The notes beneath the pieces are model-generated. The model did not search any database. It was not told the DNA's origin and was given only the letters and a program-made list of their open reading frames with translations. Positions 12,201 to 21,948 of a stretch of 64,000 nucleotides of DNA are shown piece by piece (position 1 is the stretch's first letter; the number at the start of each line of letters is the position of its first letter). Where the stretch lies: NCBI GenBank assembly GCA_030549495.1, contig JAUIRK010000903.1, positions 1,426,001 to 1,490,000 on the forward strand, in the 5' to 3' direction. Made by a program: the position numbers and the translations under genes. The stretch comes from Nectonema munidae. Taxonomy: Eukaryota > Nematomorpha > Nectonematoida > Nectonematidae.

Positions 12201-13147
12201 ACCTATGTATAGCGTATTTTTGTTTATAATTGTAATTTTTTGCTAAGAACTAGATCGGTCTGAAATATCCGTAACATTGAAAAATAAGTGTTAGAATGAA
12301 AGTTCTAATAAGCTATTTATAGTTCTATTTAAAAGTTGAAACAATATAAGTCTATGAATAATTTGAAATGTGTTGGACTGCATTCCAGAATTATCTCAGC
12401 GTGGCATATCTGTTATTACTCTAAATGTTAAAACATCTCTTTTTAACTAGATCAAAAAATATTTAAATGATGAGAAAGGGAAGTGAGTAAATGTTCCGTT
12501 TGTAGAGTGTTCAAGTTGACCTGCATTCCAGAATAAAAAGATTCATTGCTAACAAAAAAACATTCACACTAGATTTAATTTTGAGAAACCTTGTTTAATA
12601 AACGAGATTGTTAAAATTTAACTTTTTAGAAAAACTCATCAAAAAGAGAATGACCGTGTTTTTCATCTTCAGGTGCTGGAAGTCTTCATGTGAGTGATGG
12701 AGTTATGGATAAAAAATGACGCTCGAGAAAAATTAATATAATCTGCTCGATTGTTAAAACTCAAAAAGAATAAAACTTTCAACAAGAAAACGATCCCAAA
12801 CATACTTTTTAAATGACAAGAATGGTTTATAAAATAAAAATGGGTGTTCTACAGTGAACAAGTCAATCATCTGGTTTCAATTTGTCAATACTTCTAATTT
12901 TGTTGTTTTTACAATAAGTTTGGTTATATAAATTTTTTAATAATTCTCTTTTCACAATGCTTTAAGTTGTTTACTATCGTATTTTTGCATTTGAACTCTG
13001 TAAGTGTCAAACAGAAGCAAAATTAAATATTTTCTATGCATGCAATATTTATGCGTCTAACTATTGTATTTTTGTATTCCTGTTTAAGTTCGTGGTGGTG
13101 GTCCTGGAAGATTCAATTCTCGTAGTTCTCCATATAGAAGACGATAG
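3278..13147 (+). CDS. hnRNP A/B-type RNA-binding protein (two RRMs, Gly/Tyr-rich tail), 5' end missing
   Basis: Spliced exons, all with GT-AG borders and matching phases: 3278-3544, 5225-5432, 5632-5754, 5812-5937, 7549-7650, 11866-12042 and 13089-13147 (stop TAG). They give 353 residues. RRM1 (about residues 13-88) has RNP2 LFVGNL and RNP1 SRGFGFVTY; RRM2 (about 99-174) has IFIGGL and KRGFGFVTF followed by DDHDAVDKIV. The rest is Asn/Tyr/Gly/Met-rich, with GGG and GYD repeats, typical of the aggregation-prone tail. This matches hnRNP A1/A2B1 and Drosophila Hrb87F/Hrb98DE, which bind nascent RNA in the nucleus and steer splicing and export. The last exon encodes FNSRSSPYRRR, resembling an R-X2-PY transportin signal. 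The first exon is entered in phase 0 and begins before RRM1 without a Met. The start exon was not found, so it lies in the upstream few hundred bases or left of the window. One intron is only 57 nt (5755-5811). Confidence 0.88.
4884..5176. mobile_element. MITE with CAGTGGCGTATCCAGA ends, in hnRNP intron 1
   Basis: The left end cagtggcgtatccagagga is mirrored by tctggatacgccagtg at the right (15 of 16 bases pair). The 293-bp body has no coding sequence. The ends look hAT-like but I could not see a convincing 8-bp target duplication. The rest of intron 1 (3545-4883) shows no gene or clear repeat. Confidence 0.65.
5938..7548 (+). other. hnRNP intron 4, no recognised content
   Basis: AT-rich intron of 1.6 kb. 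A stretch rich in the word gactc(c)g/ggagtc at about 6565-6625 (actcggactccgcaac) recurs in diverged form near 37210-37350, suggesting a shared old repeat. No coding or element ends were recognised. Confidence 0.5.
7800..11280. repeat. long, extremely AT-rich block in hnRNP intron 5
   Basis: About 3.4 kb made almost only of A and T, with many poly-A/poly-T runs and no sustained reading frame. It ends abruptly at about 11200-11270 with a GC-richer tail (cgtacgtctcgagcgaagc). The left edge near 8290-8390 is also GC-richer (ccgcgctgatagtggcgtg). The two edges suggest a discrete inserted repeat unit, perhaps a non-autonomous element or degenerate satellite, but no terminal repeats were identified. 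Confidence 0.5.
10804..11097. repeat. three imperfect copies of a 37-bp AT-rich repeat
   Basis: The word beginning tttaatttatttttaatgat and continuing with aatctaatttgctaatt occurs at 10804-10840, 10968-11004 and 11061-11097. The first and third copies are nearly identical; the second has a few changes. Spacing is uneven (164 and 93 bp), so these are dispersed internal repeats rather than a simple tandem array. Confidence 0.7.
11427..11767. mobile_element. degenerate hAT-type MITE in hnRNP intron 5
   Basis: The left end CAGTGCTTTTCAACTC and the right end (reverse complement CAATCGTTCTCAGC) are both variants of CAGTGGTTCTCAAC. The flanks atttagca (11419-11426) and atttagcg (11768-11775) match at 7 of 8 bases, the right length for a hAT duplication. 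Non-coding, 341 bp. Confidence 0.55.
12673..12719 (+). CDS. alternative terminal exon of the hnRNP gene
   Basis: This lies after an acceptor (ttcatcttcag) inside the last intron of the hnRNP gene. Joined to the exon ending at 12042 it continues in frame as GAGSLHVSDGVMDKK and stops at TGA 12717-12719, with an AATAAA 50 nt further on. It would replace the basic RSSPYRRR end by an acidic/neutral one. A GTGAGT at 12690 could instead make it a 17-nt cassette exon, but that would shift the final exon out of frame. The splice sites are seen; use in transcripts is inferred. Confidence 0.45.
12769..12774 (+). terminator. possible poly(A) signal for the short hnRNP isoform
   Basis: AATAAA about 50 nt after the stop of the alternative terminal exon. 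Confidence 0.4.
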
Positions 13148-13884
13148 AGTTATTATATTCCCACAATCTCTTCTCACTTGTATAAACAAACATTTCCTCA
13201 TCCCTTCCTATATTATTTCGCGTTTAGCCTTTTATTCAATATATGTATTATTTTCTTTTAATCGTGAATAAAATTATGTACGTTTGTTTTTTCGTTACAT
13301 TTTTTGTTCTCGCGTGGTTATTTTCGCTACTTTTTTGTTGCTAAAAATCTTCTTTTTCAAATTGTCCGACAAAAAATGCAACTCGGCTCTTCAAAGATAT
13401 TACCCGAATCAAATAGGTCAAATCCAATGGAGGAATTAATTTGTTATGAAAAATTTTTCTATGCATGGCGCACCTACTTCATTGATTTTGAGCTGCCACT
13501 CAATCAACGTAAAACCTATTGACTATTTATGCATTGTATATCTGTGTATATTAGAAGTTTATTTTCTGTTCACTTAACTGTTTATGAATCTTATTTTTGT
13601 CTTAAAGTGTTAGCTGGAGATCTTTATGAAAGGCTGACTTATATAAATGGCTTTTATTAATTTTTAGGATTTTAAAAACCGTATAAATACTCCCAAAGTC
13701 ATAGACTTTCATTTTAATATTAAAGATTTTATTCCCGCGCACAAGAATTCGAAACTTTACTGTGGAGAAGAACTCTGAAACCTGTGTTTAATTTTAACAT
13801 TAATTGTATTCACTGTTATCTTAAAACCATGAACACTTAAACTTTAGTTATGTGTTGATAGAAAAAAAATTAGCAAACATCTTG
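13148..13884 (+). other. hnRNP 3' UTR and following spacer
   Basis: The 3' UTR probably ends shortly after the AATAAA at 13267. Beyond it no gene, repeat or element end was recognised. Confidence 0.5.
13267..13272 (+). terminator. poly(A) signal of the hnRNP gene
   Basis: AATAAA 120 nt after the main TAG stop, followed by GT/T-rich sequence (tacgtttgttttttcgtt), as expected for a downstream element. Confidence 0.6.
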
Positions 13885-14290
13885 AATATCGTTGTGCTTC
13901 TCTATCCCCTGATAAGACTAAATCAAGTTGCTAGGAAGTTCATACAGTATCTTTATAAACCTTGTCTTTCAAGATGGATCCAACATTTTCACAGACATTC
14001 AGATCGTGAGAATAACTGCACGACTCTTCATTACCAAAGAAATCGAATTTGTCTTTCTGATGTATCCCGGTTCGAAGCGCTTTCTTTCATGCAAGAAGTT
14101 TAACTGATTGACATCCGAGATATTTAAAGGTCTTTGAGAACAGGAATGATGCACTCCGTCAAGATCTCCCGAAAAGAATCCTCATTTCAGCCTTGTTCAC
14201 GAAGCTTTAGCACCCACATCATCTGTGACACAATGTAGGACACAAAAATCCTGTTGATCTCTTTACAAACCAAACGCGATGTTTAATATT
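13885..14290 (-). pseudogene. Tc1/mariner-like transposase remnant
   Basis: The minus strand contains SHDLNVCENVGSILKDKVYK (about 14025-13965), matching the SPDLNPIENLW block around the second catalytic Asp and the helix after it in Tc1/mariner transposases. Upstream fragments (HERKRFEPGY-like, near 14090) would fit the preceding region but lie in other frames with stops. Clearly dead and partial. Family assignment rests mainly on one motif. Confidence 0.5.
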
Positions 14291-14996
14291 TATTTGGGTT
14301 TTACGAGGCATTCGAATCTCATGTGATGCCTTCAACTTATATAAAAGTATAAAACATTCGCACTTAACTTAGTTCCTCTCAATTAATGCTTATCGTTTAA
14401 TGACAAAATCTTTTGTTACTGTCTATAAAATCTGCTAACATTTTTGAATTTCCATTATAGATCACTTTTCTGAAAAAAATATGATTTAGACATACTACAC
14501 GTTATGATCTTTGCAAATTTTCTATAATTATGTTCTATTTTGTTTACCAAAAATCATAAATGAACTTAAAAATAACTTTATTTTTTGTTAAAGCTAATTG
14601 TAAAGAATTTTCATTGAAAAGTAGTTTACGTGTGCTCTAGTGATTTCTTAATCTATGCATCATAAGGAAGTAAATTTTACATTCTAATCTTTAAGCCATC
14701 ATTATCTTTGTTCATTGCTTAAATAAAAATTTTTATGAAGTTTTATGTGTAAATGTTACAAAAGTATCCTACTTGATGCAACTAGTCATAAATTTTAAAC
14801 TTTCTTTTGCCCAATTTTCAAGGTTTGTCTAATTAGTCACTTTTTTGCTGTAATATAGAACTTTTGTTCGACTATTCTACTTATTTTGGATATTCAAAAT
14901 TTAATCCAATCATAAGAGCAATCTGTGGAGTTGTTATTTTTTGGACAACTTTCATATCATAAGTTTTGCATTTAGACTCTTCCTAATTTACCCGCT
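14291..14996. other. spacer, nothing recognised
   Basis: AT-rich, with no coding sequence, element end or repeat that I could support. Confidence 0.5.
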
Positions 14997-15275
14997 TTAA
15001 CCCATACCCGTTAACGCCCTGCTTTTTTCAATGACTGAATATAAATCGTCTGCGTTTTTTTTAGATATCGTCTGCTTTGCTAGGTCTTAAATGGGTTACA
15101 AATCTGCTTTACATTAGATATCGTCTGATTATTCTGGTCGTTAACGGGTTAAGGCGAAGCAAAGCAGACGATATCTAAAAAACGCAGACGATTTATATTC
15201 AAAGTCATTGAAAAAAGCAGACGAAGATGAAATTACTTATGTTCCAAAATAGAAACATTGGCCGTAAATGGGTTA
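14997..15275. mobile_element. foldback element with TTAA-CCC ends (piggyBac-type MITE?)
   Basis: A near-perfect 61-bp inverted repeat (15021-15081 and 15158-15218) encloses a 76-bp loop. The outside reads TTAA then cccatacccgttaacg at 14997, and a second copy, cgttaacggg then TTAA, sits in the loop at 15139-15152. The far right end is cgtaaatggg-TTAG at 15265-15275. TTAA targets and CCC/GGG ends are the hallmark of piggyBac-type elements, so this looks like one such small element disturbed by another. Confidence 0.55.
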
Positions 15276-16604
15276 GTATTTCACTTTTCATATTTTAATT
15301 TTAGAAATTGCGGTTTTTATTTTCAGTTTTAAAGAAAACACCAGATTTGTTTCTAGATGAAGCAATAAACAACCTCTATTGAGTTATATTTCAATAGCAG
15401 TTCCATAAAATAATCCTTGACAATGCTTTAGTAGACAAATAGAAAAAATCATCTCTGCTTGAAATTACAGAGAGTGACTCAAATGTTGTAGAAAAAAAGG
15501 GTACGGCAGAAACGGACTTTGAATACATGTAGCATCAGATTCTGAATTCAATGAAAACCCATAACTTTTTACACAAAGCACTTCAAGTGATTTAATAAGG
15601 GATCTAAATTTGAATAAAGTACAAAGCAAAATTTTAACTTCAACATTAAAGGAGAGAAATTTGCTTGAAAAAATGTTTTGAATTTTTCAAGATAAGATTA
15701 GTACACTGTACAATGAATTTAAAATGTAAAAAAATTGCTAAATTTTAGTATATTTAAACTATATAATAATGTAGTTAGTCTTAGTTATATATTTGTTTCT
15801 TTATTAGTTAGTCAAATAGTTGAAGAAACTTTTCAAATTTTATGCTATCTTTGCTTGTTAATTATATTGCTAAGTTTATGGGAGATGCAAAATATTAATT
15901 AGAACATTGTCAGGAGCCGGAGGCATTAAAATTTTCTTTCCAAATTAATTTTGGATGGCTTTCTTTCAGTTTGTTATCATCGACAACTTTTTGATAATAA
16001 AGTAGCAACCGCATTGCACGTGCGATCCTCATAAAACCAATTTTAGAGAGTATTCCTCTTTATTTTGTTTTATTGATCCTTTAATAAAAGTATAAATGAA
16101 GGGGGTGAAAAAGTCACCGAGTTTGTACTTGGTTTCGATTTAGCTGTAACAAATACCTATTTTAAGAAAGAAAAGGATAAAATGATCACATATAGTGGTG
16201 GTAGTAGAGAGAGCCACATTGTTTTGATATTGTATAAAAGAACTCACTTGGCAGGTTATCAACTGTAAAGTAATAAATGGCGAAAGCTGTACTACCCAAC
16301 ACAAGCCTGTGGTTATGATTTTCAAACTCAAAAATTGTAGAAATTCTAAAGAATCAAAAGTAGAAAAAAATCAAATGGTGGAAACTGAAGCCAATTTCAA
16401 AAAAATGTTTTAAAAAACTTAAGACAACACGAAAACGGTCATAGTTGGTGGTCAAACTCTTTTTTGAAGTAAAAACTAGGGTTTTGCTTAAGGTTTATTT
16501 TTGTTTGTAATTTTTCAAAAATTTGTGCACAATCTAAACTATGCTTGAAAAAGACAACGATAAAAATATTGGAAGAATTTACTTTTATTGATATAAAAAA
16601 TATA
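15276..16604. other. spacer, possible degraded transposon sequence
   Basis: A plus-strand stretch at 15450-15560 reads EITESDSNVVEKKG-like acidic peptide between stops, reminiscent of acidic N-termini of piggyBac transposases but far too short to call. The rest shows nothing recognisable. Confidence 0.3.
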
Positions 16605-16629
16605 CGTTGCGTTTTTGCAACGTTAGACT
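16605..16629 (+). repeat. stem-loop motif, copy 1
   Basis: cgttgcgtttttgcaacg (a self-complementary stem) followed by ttagact. It recurs with two changes at 19209-19232, so the two copies bracket the piggyBac transposase fragment. Such palindromic CGTTGC/GCAACG words are plausible subterminal sequence of the piggyBac element. Confidence 0.5.
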
Positions 16630-16632
16630 AAT

Positions 16633-17642
16633 GGGGGGGGGGGGGGGGGAGGCGAAAATTACCATTTTTGTGCACTATGATTCTTTACAATATGTAAAAA
16701 ACACAAGTGCTACCAAATCACCCTATAAGGGTTAGCTACTTAAACGTTGGCTTTTGCTGCTTATAAAAACTTGAAAATATTAAATAAACTCTAATTCTTT
16801 ATCCCTCCTATTATTTTGAAATTATTCTGAGAACAGATTGTTCCATTTTAAAATAGTGAACATTGCTTTATTAGTTTATTTTGTTTCCTTTCTTCCCTCT
16901 TATGTTAATCATGTAGCAAATTTTTCAATTTTGAGTAAAAAGAAAGGTGCAAGGGGTGTATTTTCATTTACAAGGCACTGATGTACCGCTTATGTCAAAC
17001 TATGAACAAATTCGTATCGACGAGGAATCGAATCCAGAGGCTTGTGTGCTGTCCATCATCTCAATCAACCGAATTTCATATCGAATATATTGCGGAGAAA
17101 AAATTCCCCCAATTAAAAAGTAGGAAAAAATGCCCCTTAATTTTTTTTAATTATATAAATATTTTTATTTGGTACCGTTTTGAAAGGCTAAATTTCTAAA
17201 ATTTCTTAATCTATAGGGTTTTTTTCTTTATAAAGTTCTTGAAAACAATAGGAAAGGTGCAGATTTGTGGGAATGTGTTCTTAAACTCAGTTAAAATACA
17301 AATTATATTTAGAAAGTGTTCTGATACACACAAAGTCCAAAAATATTTGCTTTTTTTTATAAATTTTTTTTTGTATTTAAAAAAGTGTCGTATGCTGAGT
17401 TTTTTAGTTTACTCTAATTAAATTTTAAATGTTTTAGATGAAAAGTTAACTTTTTTTTTTACAAAAAACCTTTATTTGACATATCTTTTTAAAAATATAT
17501 TTTTTTTAATTTTAATTAATAATTTTTGAATTTCAAACCACCTCACCAATTTTGTAAAAAAAATATAAAGTAGTCTTATAAATTATTTTGAAAATTGCAA
17601 CAAAAAAATTTCGCCCCCCAATAATTTTGAGGATGTGCTCTG
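16633..17642. mobile_element. non-autonomous hAT element, shorter copy of the 27268-30402 family
   Basis: From about 16729 the sequence is closely similar to 28788-30402 (gctacttaaacgttggcttt, ccgcttatgtcaaactatga and others shared word for word). It differs by deletions: it lacks the counterparts of about 29110-29620 and 30045-30215. The right end gaggatgtgctctg corresponds to gaggatgtgcgcccctg of the other copy. The left end is obscured by a 17-G run. actaat is present on both sides (16627-16632 and 17643-17648), compatible with a target duplication. It appears inserted within the stem-loop motif flanking the piggyBac fossil. Confidence 0.7.
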
Positions 17643-17728
17643 ACTAATACGTGTAATTAAAATCACATGTTTTTTTTAGAAGAATATGACAATTAAATAT
17701 TACAAAAAAAGCAACTTTAAGCAAAAAA

Positions 17729-18870
17729 TTAGACAAAAATTAAAAAATTCATTAAATTTATAATGGTAAACTTTGAGCACTTTGAGTGTAACGAAATTTC
17801 ACATTTTTTGACCGTTTGAGACTTGCAATGGCGACATCGGAGTCTTTTATTACCTTCATTGTTCACAATGATATGATTCTTTTGGCTAAATCTGACATCT
17901 TCACTTGGGCTTTTTGTAGCTAGAGCTTTGCCTGCTTTTGGAGGATTGAAATCAAGGTTTAGCAGATACTCCACTAATACTCTTCTGAAAGATAGCTGAT
18001 CATAGGGATTTGAAGTTTGTAGTTTATGAAGAGCCCAAGAATTTGTGATTGACATGTCTATCACGTGTGTCATAATTGGCCAATACCATTTCTTTCCTCT
18101 TATTGAAATGCGCTACTGGCTAATATTTTGGTCCAATAAATCAACAGGTCCCATGTATTTATTATATGTATATATTACTTTGGGCTGCCTCAACTGTATT
18201 TTTTTCTTTTCGCTTGTCGAATATCTAGTAATATTTTGAATTGGGTTAATGGATTCAAAGTTCGAAACTACTACAACGGTTTTTTTGTCAATCCATCTCA
18301 AACCTGTTTTTTAAAGGACATCCTTTTACCCTATTTTTTCTCAAAGTGCCAGTGAGTTTTATGTTATTTTCAGAAAGTTTGTCAACAAGTTTCAACGTTG
18401 TAAAGTAATTATCGGCAAAATAAGAATGTACTTTCGGGACAATTTTTTGCGTATTTTTAGCAAATTTAAATACAATTGAGGCTCCTAAGCCTTACTCATT
18501 TACAAATGTCCCTATACCTTGATATATATCACATTGGCAACAATAGCCATTAACTAGACAGTCCGACCACTGACGGTAGCCAAATTTTATAGGCCTATGT
18601 GGAAGATACTATTTGGATGGATGATTTCCAAAATAGGGAATCATAGTCTCATCTACTGTTTGAAATTCGCTAACTGGAGAACAACTTTGAAAAACTTTAT
18701 TTATTTGGTTCAAAATAGGCCTTACCTTTGAGAATTTATCTTTTGGATCTAAAAGATAATTGTCGCAAAAATGAAAGTTATTTTTAATATTTTCAAATCT
18801 TTTGCGTCGCATTGCTTGGAAGGTAGTTCTGTAAACTCCAATGTTGTTGCTTTATCTTTTCCCAGTATTG
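17729..18870 (-). pseudogene. piggyBac (PGBD) transposase remnant
   Basis: Minus-strand blocks in order are YRTTFQAMRRKRFENIKNNF and PKDKFSKVRPILNQINK (about 18840-18700), VDETMIPYFGNHPSK (18655-18610), HSYFADNYFTTLKLVDKL (about 18430-18370), YNKYMGPVDLLDQN (about 18160-18120), WALHKLQTSNP (about 18035-18000), and a C-terminal Cys-rich tail with RCRHCKSQTVKKCE (about 17840-17800). These are the conserved order and wording of piggyBac transposases, including Asp residues of the catalytic triad and the C-terminal Cys cluster that binds DNA. Several frame changes and stops break it. The N-terminus is not recognisable. It is flanked by two copies of a stem-loop motif. Confidence 0.88.
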
Positions 18871-19208
18871 AGATGTCGTCAACGTAGAGTATTACCTGGC
18901 ATGTAGGGAGTCTTTCTTGGAACGTTTTGATCTTTTTTTTTATTTTTGATGATTTGACTTTTAAGTATTTTCATTGATATGGAGCAAATTTTTTTTTTTA
19001 ATTTTTTCTTTTTCTATTGTTAGTTCAATTTGAAGAAAGACCTTTAAAAAACAAAATTTTATCAATAATGTTTCTGAAAAAAATTGTTTTAAAAAGTTTA
19101 CTTCAAATTTAATTTGAAAAGGTAGAAAGCAAGGCCTTTAGGGTCTTTTTATTTAAAAAAAATCCCATTGCTCTCATACTTAAAATTTTTTTTTTGATTT
19201 TATTACTT

Positions 19209-19232
19209 GTTACGTTTTCGCAACGTTAGACT
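19209..19232 (+). repeat. stem-loop motif, copy 2
   Basis: gttacgttttcgcaacgtta followed by gact matches the motif at 16605-16629 in the same orientation. It lies on the other side of the piggyBac fossil. Confidence 0.5.
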
Positions 19233-19239
19233 TGAAATT

Positions 19240-21060
19240 AGGCGAGGATTTACTTGGTAAAACATTTGGAAGAAAACCTCCAAACAACAAGGAAGTATGG
19301 TGGTGGAATGAGGAAGTGCAAAATAAAATTAGAATTAAAAAAGAGTCGATAAATTAGAGTACGATAAAAGATGAATATAAAAAGAACAAGATGAAAAAAA
19401 AGCGGTAGCAAAGGCTAAAACAAAAGAGTTCAATGCGATTTACGAAAAATTACAAACAACTAAAGGAGAGAAGAAGTTATTAAAAATAGCGAAATTACGA
19501 GAAACAGAATCAAAAGATTTTATGCGTATAAAGAAAATGAAAATCAAGGGGTACTTGTTAAGGAAAGAGAAATTAAAAAGAGATGGAAAAACTACTTTGA
19601 AACCTTATTCAATACAGAAAATCAAAGAGTGGATGTTGAAGAAGGGATCCCATATCAGGAAGATGTTGAAAATATAACAAGAGAAGTTGAACGAGCTTTG
19701 CAAAGGATGAAAAATGGGAAAGTATAGGACTCGATAAGATCCTATTTGAAGTATGAAGAGCCTTGGGCAAGAAGGTGTAAATATTTTAACTGAATTTTAT
19801 CACTAAAATATTTCGACAAGGTAAAATTCCAGAAGAATGGAGAAAAAGCTCAATTATTCCTATATATAAAGGTAACGGAGATGTGCAGGATTGTGGCAAT
19901 TACAGAGGTATTAAACTGATGAGTCGCACAATGGAGATTTGGGAAAAAATAATTGAAGCAAGATTGAGAAATGTTATAAAAATTGAAGATGGACAGTTTG
20001 GCCTGAGGCAAAGAAAAATTCCACATAATCTTCATCGATTTAGAGAAGGCATATGATCGAATCCCTAGATCTGAGGTGGTGAGGCAAAAAGCAGTGGCAG
20101 AAAAGTATGCTGAAATCATACAAGACATGTACGAAAAAGTGAATGCATATGATCAAGCAGTGTGGGTAGTACAACAAATTTTCCTGTAAAAGTTGAGCTC
20201 CATCAACGGTCAGCTCTCAGCCCTTTTTTTATTTAATATAGTAATGGATGGTATAACTCAAGATATCAGGGATCGGGCACCATGGTGTATGCTTTTTGCG
20301 GATGATATGTGGGGAAAATCAAATGAAAATAGCAGAAAAGTTTGAAGAGCTGAGGGAAAGGATGGAAAACAGAGGTTTGAAGGTAAACAGAGACGACGGT
20401 TTACATGAGATCAAATGATAATGGTAAAGAAAAAAACAGATTACAAGGAATAGAAATAAACGAAGTGGAAAAATTCAAATAACTGGGATGAAATATATCA
20501 AAGGATGGCTATTTAGAGTTATCATTGTCTGTTCGATACATTGTCCATTCGACACTTTGTCTTTCGACATTCTGTCCGCCCACGCGTATTAACGCATGGT
20601 GGCTAAAGTGGAAAAAAGTATCATCGATAATTTCAGATAAAAGAATTGGAATCGCGGGAAAAAGCAAAGTATACAGGAAAGTAGTTAGACCAGCGATGAT
20701 TGATGTATTCAGGCTTTTTTACAATTAGGCTAAAGGTAATTTTACTGAAATGATGGATGACTGGAAAGACAAATTGAAAACAATACAATTAGAAAGGTAA
20801 AAAAAGTCGATAAAGTATCAGAGAAAGTAGACTCAGATGGTATGGCCAAATAATGAGAAAAGATGAGGATCATATAGGAAAAAAGTGATGAATATGGAAA
20901 TAAAAGGGAAGAGGAAAAAAGGAAGGCCGAAACTCAGATGGATCGATTGTTTAAGAAAGGATTTCAAAGCAAAGAAATGATGTCTGGGATAGACAAGAAT
21001 GGAGAAAGAAAATAAAAAAAATCGACCCCAATGGGAAAAGATGAAGAAAAAAAGAAGAAG
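19240..21060 (+). pseudogene. LINE reverse transcriptase remnant, RTE-like
   Basis: Reading frames (several, broken) give WWWNEEVQNKIR at about 19300, a Lys-rich linker, the start of the polymerase (NYRGIKLM-like, about 19898), IFIDLEKAYDRIPR (about 20030-20070), LFNIVMDGI (about 20230), the catalytic box LFADDM (about 20296), and the typical C-terminal DRQEWRKKIKKIDPNGK (about 20988-21040). The sequence lacks the endonuclease, so the copy is 5'-truncated as LINEs usually are. The domain wording matches RTE/BovB-type endonuclease-reverse transcriptases. A T/C-rich foreign patch (gttcgatacattgtccattc) interrupts it near 20520-20585. Confidence 0.82.
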
Positions 21061-21948
21061 ATCCTAGTTTTTCCCAAAAATAACATAAATTTTAAAAATA
21101 GCGTATTTATAAAAGATGATTCTAGAAATAGGAACCCATTTTAAGAGTATCTTTGTTTACACTAGGCATGATAAAAGGGCCAATTAATTTTAACATAATA
21201 TGATCAGTTAAACAGCTAAACATAAAACTGTTTTCAAAATAGTGGTTGCAATGTTACCTTGAAAACAGTGATAATTAAGTGCAGTGGTATTTTTTATTGA
21301 ATTGTGATGCTAAGTTTAATTAGATCCTAAAAAACATACACAATCTAACTTTTTTTTTTTAAATTAATATGGTTATAATAACCAAAATGTACGTTAATTT
21401 TTTGCTTATAGAAGGGTGTGTGCCATTGTAAAATGGGCCCGTATCAAATCTAGCACACGTGAGCGTCATGGGTTGCCAGCGCCTGGTCTAAAGGTAGTAC
21501 AAAATTTCTTTTTCATTTTATAAGACGGGGGATAATTTTAAGGACCTTTTTTGAAAATAAGTGTTTTATGGTTCCGTTATTACGGCAATAAATCGTCGCA
21601 AAAAAATTAGAGACTCAATTCATATCTGTTCTATGATTATTATAAATGAATAAATAAACGCATGGTGAAAGGGGCAAAATGACTTAACGAAAAATTAAAA
21701 TAGGATGGGAACATTTTATTCATGATAAATAAGTTTACTTGTATATAATAGATAGATGTTTTCTTTGATTCATAAGTAAATAAAGTGGTATATTAATACT
21801 CTAAATAACTAAAACGTAAGAAAAGCTTAGTAGTAATAATAATAATTATTATTCAATAAAAGGAATTTCATAAATCTTCTTTACTTGCACAAAAAGCGCA
21901 AACAAAAAGATGGAAGAGGAGACTATTCGGCCTCCTCATGCGTTTTCC
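21061..21948. other. spacer 3' of the F-box gene
   Basis: Contains the likely 3' UTR of the minus-strand FBXL gene. A TTTATT at 21715-21720 reads AATAAA on the minus strand, about 230 nt after the stop. No gene seen. Confidence 0.45.

Noticed and set aside
18850-18910. Short minus-strand peptide ILYVDDISILGKDK resembling a reverse-transcriptase box
   Set aside because: Only about 20 residues, directly next to piggyBac sequence in another frame; too short to name any element.
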